Part shown: positions 6,795 through 13,162 of the stretch, piece by piece | How positions within the stretch are numbered: the stretch's first letter is position 1 | Layout of the letters: every line of letters starts with the position of its first letter | Origin: CAYSRM01 sp964475205 | Lineage (GTDB): Bacteria; Verrucomicrobiota; Kiritimatiellia; UBA8416; CAYSRM01 | Reading direction: 5' to 3' | Length of the DNA: 13,229 bases | Assembly: GCA_964475205.1 (NCBI GenBank) | Contig: CAYYVQ010000071.1 | Location: 1 to 13,229 of the forward strand | The notes under the pieces: model-generated | Told to the model about the DNA's origin: nothing | The model's input: the letters and a program-made list of their open reading frames with translations, nothing else | Databases searched by the model: none | Made by a program: the position numbers and the translations under genes

Positions 6795-7940
6795 TCAGAG
6801 AAGTTTGCCTCTTCTTATTACATTAAGCAGGGGACTTTGTCTAATTGTTACGGCATTGAAGGGGCAGATTTCGTGGCAGCAGCAGCAGCCGATGCATTTT
6901 TCGGGGTCAAGGGAAGGTTTTGTGTCGCTATTCTGAATTGACAAAGCGTGAACCGGGCAGCTTTCGACGCAGCGTTGGCACAACCTGCACTCTGTACTTA
7001 TAGATGGCCTGATCCAGATTAGGGGTTCCAGAAGTTTTACAAGAAATCCGGGTATAAGCCGGGCTTTTGTCGTGCCAGGCATGGTAAAAGATTCCGGGCG
7101 AACGTCTTTGATTCTGCATCCGGTAATTGTATAGCCCGGATTTTTCTGTCTGGCGAATTCCCTCTGCAGGCTCGCTATGTAAGGAACTGTTCGCGGGCTG
7201 ATATTGAGGATAGAGCATAATGCCATATCAAGAGCAAACGCGTCAGGTGATGCAGCCAGAAAATGCGTGTCGGTCCTGTTCCCCCCCGAAGGTCCTTCCC
7301 CTTCCAATGCCCAGATGGCGTCGGCAATATTCAGGCGGGGCGCGAGCTGTCTGTATATGCGCGACAAAAGCATTCCGAAGTCTCGGACAGTCGGATGGCT
7401 TTTATGCAGCATGGCCTTCTGATAACCGGGAATTGTGCCGTAAAGGTTTTTGATGGCTGCGGTTAATGTTGTAAGCACGTGAGTTTTTACCTTGGGCACG
7501 TTTATGAGCACATCGCACTCAAGAGCCGGCCTGGCTATGCTGTAACGGTACCCGCCTTCATTGAACTCTACCGAGCCGCATTTCTCGAGGCTGATAAGCC
7601 GAATATGTTCCTCGTCGCATATTTGTTGGATTCCAGTTTTGCGCCAGACGTTTTCGGTTTTGACCGGGCTGGCCGAGCTGTCTGCTACCTCCGGCGTGCC
7701 GCCTGCCTTTTTAACAAGGCGAGCTATGACACGAACGAGTTCCGGGTGAGTGGTAACCGCTTCTTCGGGCCTGCGATCGGTCAGCAGGTTAGGCTTTATG
7801 AGCGCTTTATCGCCAGGCTGGACAAAACGGGATATTCCTCCGAGGCTGTTGATAAGCTCTTCGACGGCAGCGAATAGACCTTCCTCATAGGAGGAGCATT
7901 TTTTAAGAGACACAACATTGGAGATAGTTGACCCACACAT
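6795..7940 (-). CDS. DUF362 protein with C-terminal 2x[4Fe-4S] ferredoxin domain
   Basis: This 381-residue cytoplasmic iron-sulfur protein has an N-terminal DUF362 domain (about 5-290; typical GDKALIKPNLL at 43-53, THPELVRVIARLVKKAGG and INVPKVKTH). A ferredoxin tail follows (about 310-365) with two cluster motifs, CRLCQRCVESCP and CIGCCCCHEICP. The family is common in anaerobes; the substrate is unknown and an electron-transfer role is inferred. The second motif has an unusual run of four cysteines (GCCCCH). The ATG at 7938-7940 lies inside hypB, giving a 38-nt overlap. I kept it because GGAGAAGG stands 5 nt before it. A GTG at 7911-7913 would align better with the usual MSxVSLxKC start but has no Shine-Dalgarno. 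Confidence 0.88.
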   Translation of the reverse strand: MCGSTISNVVSLKKCSSYEEGLFAAVEELINSLGGISRFVQPGDKALIKPNLLTDRRPEEAVTTHPELVRVIARLVKKAGGTPEVADSSASPVKTENVWRKTGIQQICDEEHIRLISLEKCGSVEFNEGGYRYSIARPALECDVLINVPKVKTHVLTTLTAAIKNLYGTIPGYQKAMLHKSHPTVRDFGMLLSRIYRQLAPRLNIADAIWALEGEGPSGGNRTDTHFLAASPDAFALDMALCSILNISPRTVPYIASLQREFARQKNPGYTITGCRIKDVRPESFTMPGTTKARLIPGFLVKLLEPLIWIRPSISTECRLCQRCVESCPVHALSIQNSDTKPSLDPEKCIGCCCCHEICPFNAVTIRQSPLLNVIRRGKLL

Positions 7941-8676
7941 CCATGCCTTCTCCGGTCTTGGCGCTCAGCTCGAAAATAAACATGCCGGGATGAATCCGGC
8001 CCATGAACTGCCTGCATTGAGAGATATCAAAGTCCAGGTGAGGCAAGAGATCTGTTTTCGTTATAATGGAAACTGGAGACTGTGAGAAAAGTGAAGGATA
8101 CTTAACAGGCTTATCTTCGCCTTCAGTTACTGACACCATTCCAACTTTAAAATTCTCTCCAAGATCAAATGCCGAAGGACAAACCAGGTTCCCCACATTT
8201 TCTATGAACAGTATGTCGGTGTCGTCCTGAAGGGTTTCTTCAAGGACCGAACGCACCTGCTCTGCGCTGAGGTGGCAGGCATCGCCGGTCTCGATCTGTA
8301 CCACCGGGACGCCTGTGGCTTCAATGCGTTTTGCATCCCGGTCTGTCTGCTGGTCGCCGGCTATTACCGCACAGTTAATGCTTTTTTTAAGTTTTTTCAG
8401 AGTTTCCTCAAGGAGAAGGGTTTTGCCCGTGCCCGGTGAAGAAATAAGGTTGATGGCAACAATGTTTTTCTCGCTGAATATCCGGCGGTTTTCGGCTGCA
8501 ATTTCGTCGTTTCGAGAGAGGATCCTTTCTTCGAGATCGATACTGACCGATGACCGATCTTTTGTTGAATACGCCTCGTGAACATGACTGTGGTCATGAT
8601 CATCACCATGACTATGATCATGGCTGTGAGTGTGGTTATGTTCGTGCAGTTGACTGCAGCCACAATGATCGCACAT
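7903..8676 (-). CDS. hypB: Hydrogenase/urease nickel incorporation GTPase HypB
   Basis: HypB is a SIMIBI-class GTPase that, with HypA, inserts nickel into the large subunit of [NiFe]-hydrogenase. All hallmarks are visible in 257 residues: the N-terminal nickel motif CxxCGC (Cys2, Cys5, Cys7); a His-rich tail with 12 His in residues 4-33, a nickel store; the P-loop SSPGTGKT (79-86); the metal site GDACH (131-135); Cys166 in NLVCPSAFDLGE; and TKTDLLP (206-212) as the guanine-specificity motif, T replacing the common N. The start at 8676 is required by the MCDHCGC motif and has AAGGAG upstream. No hypA, hypC-F or hydrogenase gene lies in the window. It sits 45 nt downstream of parB and overlaps the DUF362 gene, so its context is unusual for hyp genes. 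Confidence 0.96.
   Translation of the reverse strand: MCDHCGCSQLHEHNHTHSHDHSHGDDHDHSHVHEAYSTKDRSSVSIDLEERILSRNDEIAAENRRIFSEKNIVAINLISSPGTGKTLLLEETLKKLKKSINCAVIAGDQQTDRDAKRIEATGVPVVQIETGDACHLSAEQVRSVLEETLQDDTDILFIENVGNLVCPSAFDLGENFKVGMVSVTEGEDKPVKYPSLFSQSPVSIITKTDLLPHLDFDISQCRQFMGRIHPGMFIFELSAKTGEGMDVWVNYLQCCVS
7946..7953 (-). promoter_or_regulatory. Internal Shine-Dalgarno of the DUF362 gene, inside hypB
   Basis: Read on the minus strand, GGAGAAGG lies 5 nt before the ATG at 7938-7940, within the last codons of hypB. It favours this start and a true 38-nt overlap over a later GTG. Confidence 0.55.
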
Positions 8677-8721
8677 GAAATGGTGTCTCCTTTTCTGTCA
8701 AAGTTGACAGCGGTTTGCAGG

Positions 8722-9606
8722 CTATTCCTGGGGCATGCCTATAAGGGTGAGAATTCTATCAAGTTCGTCGGGAGAGTAAAAGTCAATTTCGAGTGAGCCG
8801 GCCTTTTTCTTTCCGTTTGCGTATGTTTTGCAGGGAGTAATCCTGACCGAGGTGCCAAATTGCCTGTGCATTCGTTCGGACAGGTAGTCGATGTGTTCCT
8901 TTGGAATATCGCTCCTGCTCGCGCGACGCTTTCGGGGAGCTTTCCTGTTTTTACTTATCATTTTTTCGAGGTTTCTCACGGAGAGATTTTCGGATACTGC
9001 CCTTTTTGCGAACAGTATCTGTTCCGATGCATCATGGACGGCTGTTAGAGCCTTGGCGTGTCCTGATGAAAGGTTTCCGTCGCTTATCATTGCCTGGACT
9101 TCTTCCGGCAGGCTGAGTATTCTCAATGTGTTGGCTATGGAGGCGCGCGCTTTTCCAACCCGGGTTGCTATCTGGTCTTGTGTCAGGTTGAAACGATCGC
9201 TCAATTCTTTGTATCCGAGAGCTTCTTCAATAGAATTGAGGTTTTCCCTCTGAAGGTTTTCAACCAGGGCCAATTCGAGTGAATCCTGTTCTTCTGCCTG
9301 GACTACAATAACAGGCGCTTCTTCAAGGCCGGCTTTTGTTGCAGCGAGAAAACGTCTTTCGCCGGCTATGAGTTCGTATCCGTCATCATGGCGGCGGACA
9401 AGAAGAGGTTGCAGTATGCCGTGTTCCTTTATAGAGCCTGCGAGTTCATCAATAGCAGTCTCATCAAAGTTCCGGCGGGGCTGGTGCCGGTTCCTGGTGA
9501 TAGAATCCAGAGGTATAGTGTTTGATCCTACCGGGGAAGAAGAGGGTTCGCTCTCATCCTTCAGCAGGGCGCCAAGTCCTTTTCCAAGTCCGTGTTTTGG
9601 TTTCAT
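8722..9606 (-). CDS. parB: Chromosome partitioning protein ParB/Spo0J
   Basis: ParB is a DNA-binding CTPase clamp that loads at parS and spreads, and with ParA segregates replication origins. At 294 residues it has the usual chromosomal length. The N-terminal KHGLGKGLGALL (4-15) is the ParA-contact region. The CTPase/ParB-N domain carries IxxNRHQPR (about 37-44), GERR (82-85) and ENLQRENL (116-123). A helix-turn-helix follows (about 141-166, LTQDQIATRVGKARASIANT), and the C-terminal dimerisation region ends in SPDELDRILTLIG. There is no parA beside it on either side and no parS-like TGTTTCACGTGAAACA in the window. The ATG at 9606 has only a weak leader. It lies 38 nt downstream of a bactofilin-like gene, which suggests a shared transcript with a cytoskeletal scaffold. 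Confidence 0.96.
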   Translation of the reverse strand: MKPKHGLGKGLGALLKDESEPSSSPVGSNTIPLDSITRNRHQPRRNFDETAIDELAGSIKEHGILQPLLVRRHDDGYELIAGERRFLAATKAGLEEAPVIVVQAEEQDSLELALVENLQRENLNSIEEALGYKELSDRFNLTQDQIATRVGKARASIANTLRILSLPEEVQAMISDGNLSSGHAKALTAVHDASEQILFAKRAVSENLSVRNLEKMISKNRKAPRKRRASRSDIPKEHIDYLSERMHRQFGTSVRITPCKTYANGKKKAGSLEIDFYSPDELDRILTLIGMPQE

Positions 9607-9644
9607 GTTTATCTATTTTGGCTATTCCGGCTTTACAGGCAAGA

Positions 9645-10394
9645 TCAAAAGTTGGCAATCGCTTCACAAAGGCGGGCAGCATGCAGATCCGCCTCAAGCC
9701 GGGCCCCGTCCTCGATGATAAGCCTGTGCGAGTTTAACCTGCCGACAAATACCCCGTTTGAAGATATTCTGGTAATTCCGGTGCATTTTATATCGGCTTT
9801 AAGACGGCCCAGTATTTCAAGGTTGCCGCAGGATATGCTTCGATCTATTGTGATGTCGGCGCCCGCGCCAATTGACAGGTTGGTCATCTGAATTCGTGTA
9901 ATGTCAAAACGGGCGTGTTTATTGAGCTGCAGAGTGTCAGAAGCCTGCAGGGTGGCCAGTGCAGCGTCTCCGCTCAGGGCAATATTTCTCGCTACGATGG
10001 AAACGTCTTTGAGTACAGCATTTTTTTCAATAAGCACGGCGCCAACTGTTCTTGTGGATTCTGTTGTTTCTTGCGAAATCGTATGATCAGACCTGTCCAG
10101 AAAGTTCCGGCATTTTGCGCAATAAGCTTTCTGGGCGCTTCCCTGCAGTGTAAAGGTATATCCGCATTCGTAGCAGACAACTTCGGTCCGGCTGGGAATT
10201 GCCGTGCTTCCGATCCTGGCTTTGCGGCGTTCCGGCTGAGGTTTCTCCTGCTTCTGGGCAGACCCGGATGCTTTCTGCTGCGCGCCCTGCACTGCAGGAG
10301 CATGGCTGCCTGCGTGGCTTCGGGCGCGCTTTATTGCTTTTGCTGCGGAATAACCTCCGATAAAACTGACATCTTTGCTTTTAGATTTTCGCAT
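9645..10394 (-). CDS. Zinc-ribbon bactofilin-like protein
   Basis: This 249-residue protein has three parts. Residues 1-70 are basic and low-complexity (K/R/Q/A-rich). Residues 71-100 form a zinc ribbon with CYEC (Cys74, Cys77) and CAKC (Cys92, Cys95). Residues about 115-245 look like a bactofilin-type right-handed beta-helix: short repeats such as LKADIKCTGITRISSNGVFVGRLNSHRLIIEDGARLEADL, which resemble the ends of bactofilins. Bactofilins polymerise without nucleotide and act as membrane or DNA-proximal scaffolds. The ribbon plus basic tail could bind nucleic acid or a partner; this is inferred. The start is forced by an in-frame TAA two codons before the ATG; no good Shine-Dalgarno is seen. 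It lies between a canonical bactofilin gene (18 nt) and parB (38 nt). Confidence 0.82.
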   Translation of the reverse strand: MRKSKSKDVSFIGGYSAAKAIKRARSHAGSHAPAVQGAQQKASGSAQKQEKPQPERRKARIGSTAIPSRTEVVCYECGYTFTLQGSAQKAYCAKCRNFLDRSDHTISQETTESTRTVGAVLIEKNAVLKDVSIVARNIALSGDAALATLQASDTLQLNKHARFDITRIQMTNLSIGAGADITIDRSISCGNLEILGRLKADIKCTGITRISSNGVFVGRLNSHRLIIEDGARLEADLHAARLCEAIANF

Positions 10395-10412
10395 CAGTTA
10401 AAGAGTGGAATG

Positions 10413-10922
10413 CTACTTCCTGTTAAAAAAAACGGAAGAGCGGTTTTTCGGATCGTCCTTTATGTTCTTCCTGGTCTCCTCTTTCTGTCCGCTTGCTTGT
10501 TTTTGCTTGTCTTCCTGTGGCGGCCGGGTGGTATCATCGTTTTTCAGCGGCTGCTGCACGGAAGCTTCTTCCGATTGTGAAGGTTTAATGCTGCCCGCGT
10601 TGACTTCCGACTTGCCAACAAAGCTTACCCCGTCTTCGACAACGAGCCTTTTCGATTTCACATCTCCATTGACCTTCGCCGAGGCCTTGAGCTCAATTTT
10701 ATCTTTTGACGTTATATTTCCGTATATCTGGCCGTGCACGACCGCCGCTTCCACCGACAGGTTTCCCTTAATGGAAGCATTCTCTCCGATAGAAGCCGTT
10801 CCGGAGCAAACCAGATCTCCGTTAATTTTACCCTCGATAAGGATATTATTGCTGGACTTGATTGAACCTGTCACTTCGACATCTTTTCCGATAACTGTTT
10901 TCGCATCTCGCTCTTCGGGCAT
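10413..10922 (-). CDS. Bactofilin (polymer-forming cytoskeletal protein)
   Basis: This is a canonical bactofilin of 169 residues. The conserved beta-helix core spans about 10-108, with typical repeats: TVIGKDVEVTGSIKSSNNILIEGKINGDL, then GTASIGENASIKGNLSV, VVHGQIYGNITSKDKIEL and AKVNGDVKSKRLVVEDGVSFVG. The C-terminal tail (about 110-169) is charged and disordered, ending in basic residues. It forms non-polar filaments that recruit cell-wall enzymes or polar factors; in Myxococcus, bactofilins position the ParABS machinery. It appears to be the first gene of the six-gene minus-strand run, with a strong Shine-Dalgarno. The 414-bp repeat element ends about 100 bp upstream of it. Confidence 0.95.
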   Translation of the reverse strand: MPEERDAKTVIGKDVEVTGSIKSSNNILIEGKINGDLVCSGTASIGENASIKGNLSVEAAVVHGQIYGNITSKDKIELKASAKVNGDVKSKRLVVEDGVSFVGKSEVNAGSIKPSQSEEASVQQPLKNDDTTRPPQEDKQKQASGQKEETRKNIKDDPKNRSSVFFNRK

Positions 10923-10927
10923 AACAC

Positions 10928-10935
10928 TCCTCCTT
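10928..10935 (-). promoter_or_regulatory. Strong Shine-Dalgarno of the bactofilin gene
   Basis: Read on the minus strand, AAGGAGGA stands 5 nt before the ATG at 10922. It is the strongest ribosome binding site of the block and fits the first, highly translated gene of an operon. Confidence 0.7.
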
Positions 10936-11060
10936 GTTGTTGGTTTCTTATAATCCCAGTCTAGTCTAAAGCACTCAAATCTGTCCAGAGTAAGTAAGAC
11001 CTGTCATCGGGTTTCTTCAGCCTGATCTATTCATGAAAAACGCCAAGCAATTTGTAAGGC

Positions 11061-11405
11061 GTTAGCCCGCATATCTCACACTTCTCCGGCATAAACGTTC
11101 CATAGCAGCGCCATTGCAGGCCAAAACCCGGTTTGCCCGATCTTGATCCTCTTTATCCTTATCACGATCATTGTCCCGATCTTTGTCGATAATGATAGAG
11201 ACAAGGATCGGGACGAGGATGGCAGCGACGATGATCGGGACGAAGATGGGATAAGGGGACGGAAACAATCAGTCGAAAGGTTTCGACCCAGACTGCCAAT
11301 ACTCTGAACCGTTTCTGCTCGAAAAAGTGTGATCAATGCGGGCTAATATCTCACAAAATTCCTGTATGCTCTCGCTACGAAATTCCATGAGATATGCGGG
11401 TTAAC
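11061..11405. mobile_element. 345-bp inverted-repeat element, repeat family 2
   Basis: Ends GTTAGCCCGCATATCTCA (11061-11078) and TGAGATATGCGGGTTAAC (11388-11405) are inverted repeats matching at 17 of 18 positions. The left 67 bp recur at 13163-13229 with 5 mismatches. A scrambled internal end (GCGGGCTAATATCTCAC, about 11338-11354) suggests rearrangement. It holds a strong hairpin but no transposase. It is probably a deletion derivative of an insertion sequence; the parent family cannot be named from this sequence. Confidence 0.65.
11173..11214. repeat. Hairpin with 15-bp stem inside the family 2 element
   Basis: GTCCCGATCTTTGTC (11173-11187) pairs with GACAAGGATCGGGAC (11200-11214) at 14 of 15 positions plus one possible G-U, around a 12-nt loop. 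The motif GATCGGGACGARGATGG then recurs at 11206-11222 and 11233-11249, a 27-bp direct period. It has no T-run, so a terminator is unlikely. Confidence 0.65.
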
Positions 11406-11430
11406 TCCAGAAGTTGATGAATAGATCAGG

Positions 11431-11805
11431 CTAGAACTGTCCAGTGTTCAGCAAAACCAGGGTGCAAGCCTGTTCAGCCTTAATTCCATGAGCTTCCAGT
11501 GTTGCCTGCAGATCCGCGTTTTCTGTTCCCGGGTTGAATATTACACGGTCGGGATGCAGATCGACTATGGCGTCTGCCAATTTCGTCGATACGTTGGGCG
11601 CTACGTACAGTGTCAGGGTATCAATATGTCCGGTAAGGTCGGCCACCCGGTGAACAACAGGCAGCCCCTCTAATGACGTCAAAGCAGGATGGACTGGAAC
11701 TACCTCATGCCCATGTTTCAGTAGCAAACGCACTGCGCGATTGGAGTATCGTTCCGCCTTGGGGCTTGCGCCTACCACGGCCACACGTTGTCTGTGCTTT
11801 TGCAT
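11431..11805 (-). CDS. CoA-binding domain protein (YccU-like)
   Basis: This 124-residue stand-alone Rossmann-fold CoA-binding protein is related to the N-terminal domain of ADP-forming acyl-CoA synthetases. Visible features are VAVVGASPKAERYSNRA (8-24; glycine-rich nucleotide-binding start), HGHEVVPVHP, the middle TLTLYVAPN and the C-terminal VIFNPGTEN ... ACTLVLLNTGQF ending typical of the family, so it is full length. Binding of CoA is known for the family; its cellular role is unclear. A good Shine-Dalgarno (GAGGAGAT) precedes the ATG. The TAG stop at 11431-11433 coincides with the outer edge of the family 1 repeat, so the element sits exactly at the gene end and may supply the stop codon. 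No neighbour points to a pathway. Confidence 0.9.
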   Translation of the reverse strand: MQKHRQRVAVVGASPKAERYSNRAVRLLLKHGHEVVPVHPALTSLEGLPVVHRVADLTGHIDTLTLYVAPNVSTKLADAIVDLHPDRVIFNPGTENADLQATLEAHGIKAEQACTLVLLNTGQF

Positions 11806-12248
11806 AATCTCCTCGATATTGGTTTAAACCCTCAGCCATGACTCGCAAGGAATGGCGCAGAGCGAAACGGCCCGCTATTCCTGGTGGCTGCCCAGGAAGG
11901 TTACAAACTCGCCCGGCATCTGAGTTTTCCAACAGGCACAACGAGCACATCATCCATCGGCAATGTCAGCTTTGTATTCATGACTTACACTCACTCTCTC
12001 GCGCGGCACACGTTCTGTCAATCATTCTTATGCAGCTATCGCGATTGACGCCCCTTTGAAACCCGCTTTGTTTTCGGCGAGAAAATAGAAGAAACATGTC
12101 GGCATTTAATGGCAACCTGAGATATACGGGTTAAACTTGAATCGCAGAAGCGAATAACGCTGACACAGGCAAACACAGATGAATACGTTAACACTTAGCG
12201 TTAGCAGGCAAAATATTGTTTTTTGTAAGTTGTTGGTATAGAGTGGAA
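11806..12248. other. Intergenic region, no convincing gene
   Basis: This 443-bp stretch separates the CoA-binding gene from tRNA-Leu. The open frames on both strands (for example 11838-12059 plus, 11705-11953 minus) have no recognisable domain. It contains a solitary family 2 end at 12118-12135. Decayed mobile or coding DNA is possible but not provable here. Confidence 0.45.
12118..12135. repeat. Lone end of repeat family 2
   Basis: TGAGATATACGGGTTAAA differs at 2 of 18 positions from the right end at 11388-11405 and has the same orientation. No partner end is found at a sensible distance, so it is a relic or solo end. Confidence 0.6.
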
Positions 12249-12334
<86 letters not shown>

Positions 12335-12344
12335 GCGAGCAGAA

Positions 12345-12373
12345 AATATAGCGGACTCCTGGCGGAAGTGCAA
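12345..12373 (-). promoter_or_regulatory. Sigma70-type promoter of tRNA-Leu
   Basis: On the minus strand TTGCAC (12368-12373) and TATATT (12345-12350) are separated by exactly 17 bp. The expected transcript start is a few bases before the mature tRNA 5' end at 12334, leaving a very short leader for RNase P. Confidence 0.65.
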
Positions 12374-12549
12374 GCGGGAATACCAAGTAGATGTGAAGGC
12401 GAAAAAGTGTTGCTGTGGCGCAATGTATTTGCGGAAGGAAGAAGAGGCGGGAAGTTATATTTAGTTCGCGTTGCGGGAAGTTGGTGATACCATAAGTAGG
12501 CCGGGCCCGATTTCGGTTAATGAATAATGCGAGTTAGAGAGGGGAGTGT

Positions 12550-13143
12550 ATGGCGATTTTAATTGCTACAAGAAACAGGCACAAGCTTGAGGAAATTCGC
12601 GAGATTCTTTCAGACAGCGGGATTGAGCTGCTGGGACTGGACGACTGTCAAGGAATTCCAGAAGTTGAGGAAGATCGCGACAGTTTTGAGGGCAACGCTA
12701 TAAAGAAGGCTGAAATTTCCGCAAAGACTATGGGACGACTTGCAATGGCTGATGATTCGGGCCTGGAGGTTGACGCCCTGGGTGGCGCGCCCGGTGTTTA
12801 TTCAGCAAGGTATTCAGGCGAACCGGTATCTTATCGGCGAAATAATCAGAAGTTATTGAAGGAAATGGATGGCGTTTCCGATCGCAGCGCCAGGTTTGTA
12901 TGTGTTGTGGCTCTATGCGGCCCGGCCGGCGAATGCCGCACTGTGCGCGGCACATGCGAGGGAATCATTGCCGAAGAAAGGAGGGGCGATATGGGGTTTG
13001 GCTATGACCCGTTGTTTATCCCGGACGGTGAATCAAGAACTTTTGCGGAGATGGAGGAGGCAGAAAAGAACAGGTTATCGCATCGCTACAGGGCATTTGA
13101 GCGAGCAAAAGCGGAATGGGGAGATCTTTTGCGGCAGGCTTGA
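12550..13143 (+). CDS. rdgB: RdgB/HAM1 non-canonical purine NTP pyrophosphatase
   Basis: This 197-residue house-cleaning enzyme hydrolyses dITP, dXTP and ITP to the monophosphates, preventing deaminated purines from entering nucleic acids. Family motifs are all present: ATRNRHKLEEI (6-16), the metal/catalytic ADDSGLEVDALGGAPGVYSARYSG (67-90, with Asp68/Asp69), GFGYDPLFIPDG (149-160), TFAEM (164-168) and EKNRLSHRYRA (172-182, Lys173, His178 and Arg179 for base recognition). Length is normal. A GGGGAG Shine-Dalgarno 3 nt before the ATG supports the start. It diverges from tRNA-Leu and is followed 19 nt later by a family 2 repeat. I saw no convincing promoter in 12374-12549. Confidence 0.96.
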   Translation: MAILIATRNRHKLEEIREILSDSGIELLGLDDCQGIPEVEEDRDSFEGNAIKKAEISAKTMGRLAMADDSGLEVDALGGAPGVYSARYSGEPVSYRRNNQKLLKEMDGVSDRSARFVCVVALCGPAGECRTVRGTCEGIIAEERRGDMGFGYDPLFIPDGESRTFAEMEEAEKNRLSHRYRAFERAKAEWGDLLRQA

Positions 13144-13162
13144 ATTCAATACGCCGTCCAGG

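Larger units (their letters stand above)
10923..11430. other. Intergenic region between the CoA-binding gene and the bactofilin operon
   Basis: This 508-bp gap holds the putative promoter region of the bactofilin operon (10936-11018), where I see AT-rich stretches but no convincing -35/-10 pair, and the nested repeat elements at 11019-11432. Open frames on the minus strand at 11062-11336 are low-complexity (Asp/Arg/Lys or Ser/Leu repeats) and lie inside the element; I do not call them genes. Confidence 0.55.
11019..11432. mobile_element. 414-bp MITE-like element, repeat family 1 (copy B), with nested family 2 element
   Basis: The ends are a perfect 16-bp inverted repeat: AGCCTGATCTATTCAT (11019-11034) and ATGAATAGATCAGGCT (11417-11432). 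The right arm carries GAAGTTG before the core, as in the 168-bp copy; the left arm carries a T-run (CGTTTTTC on the minus strand). No transposase fits inside. Its right boundary falls on the stop codon of the CoA-binding gene. Most of the interior is a second element (11061-11405), so this shell is only about 70 bp of family 1 sequence. Confidence 0.7.

Noticed and set aside
8722..9606. parS site near parB
   Set aside because: Scanning by eye for TGTTTCACGTGAAACA or close variants found none in the window.
11062..11336. Minus-strand frames with Asp/Arg/Lys or Ser/Leu repeats
   Set aside because: They arise from the hairpin and 27-bp repeats in the mobile element; the low-complexity translation does not resemble a transposase.
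11061..11405. Assignment of family 2 to a named insertion sequence family
   Set aside because: The ends vaguely recall known IS ends, but with no transposase and no search possible the family name would be a guess.
11019..11432. CRISPR array
   Set aside because: Repeats are inverted ends and irregularly spaced; there are no regularly spaced identical direct repeats and no cas genes.
11838..12059. Plus-strand 73-codon open frame upstream of the CoA-binding gene
   Set aside because: No ribosome binding site and no domain; composition looks non-coding.
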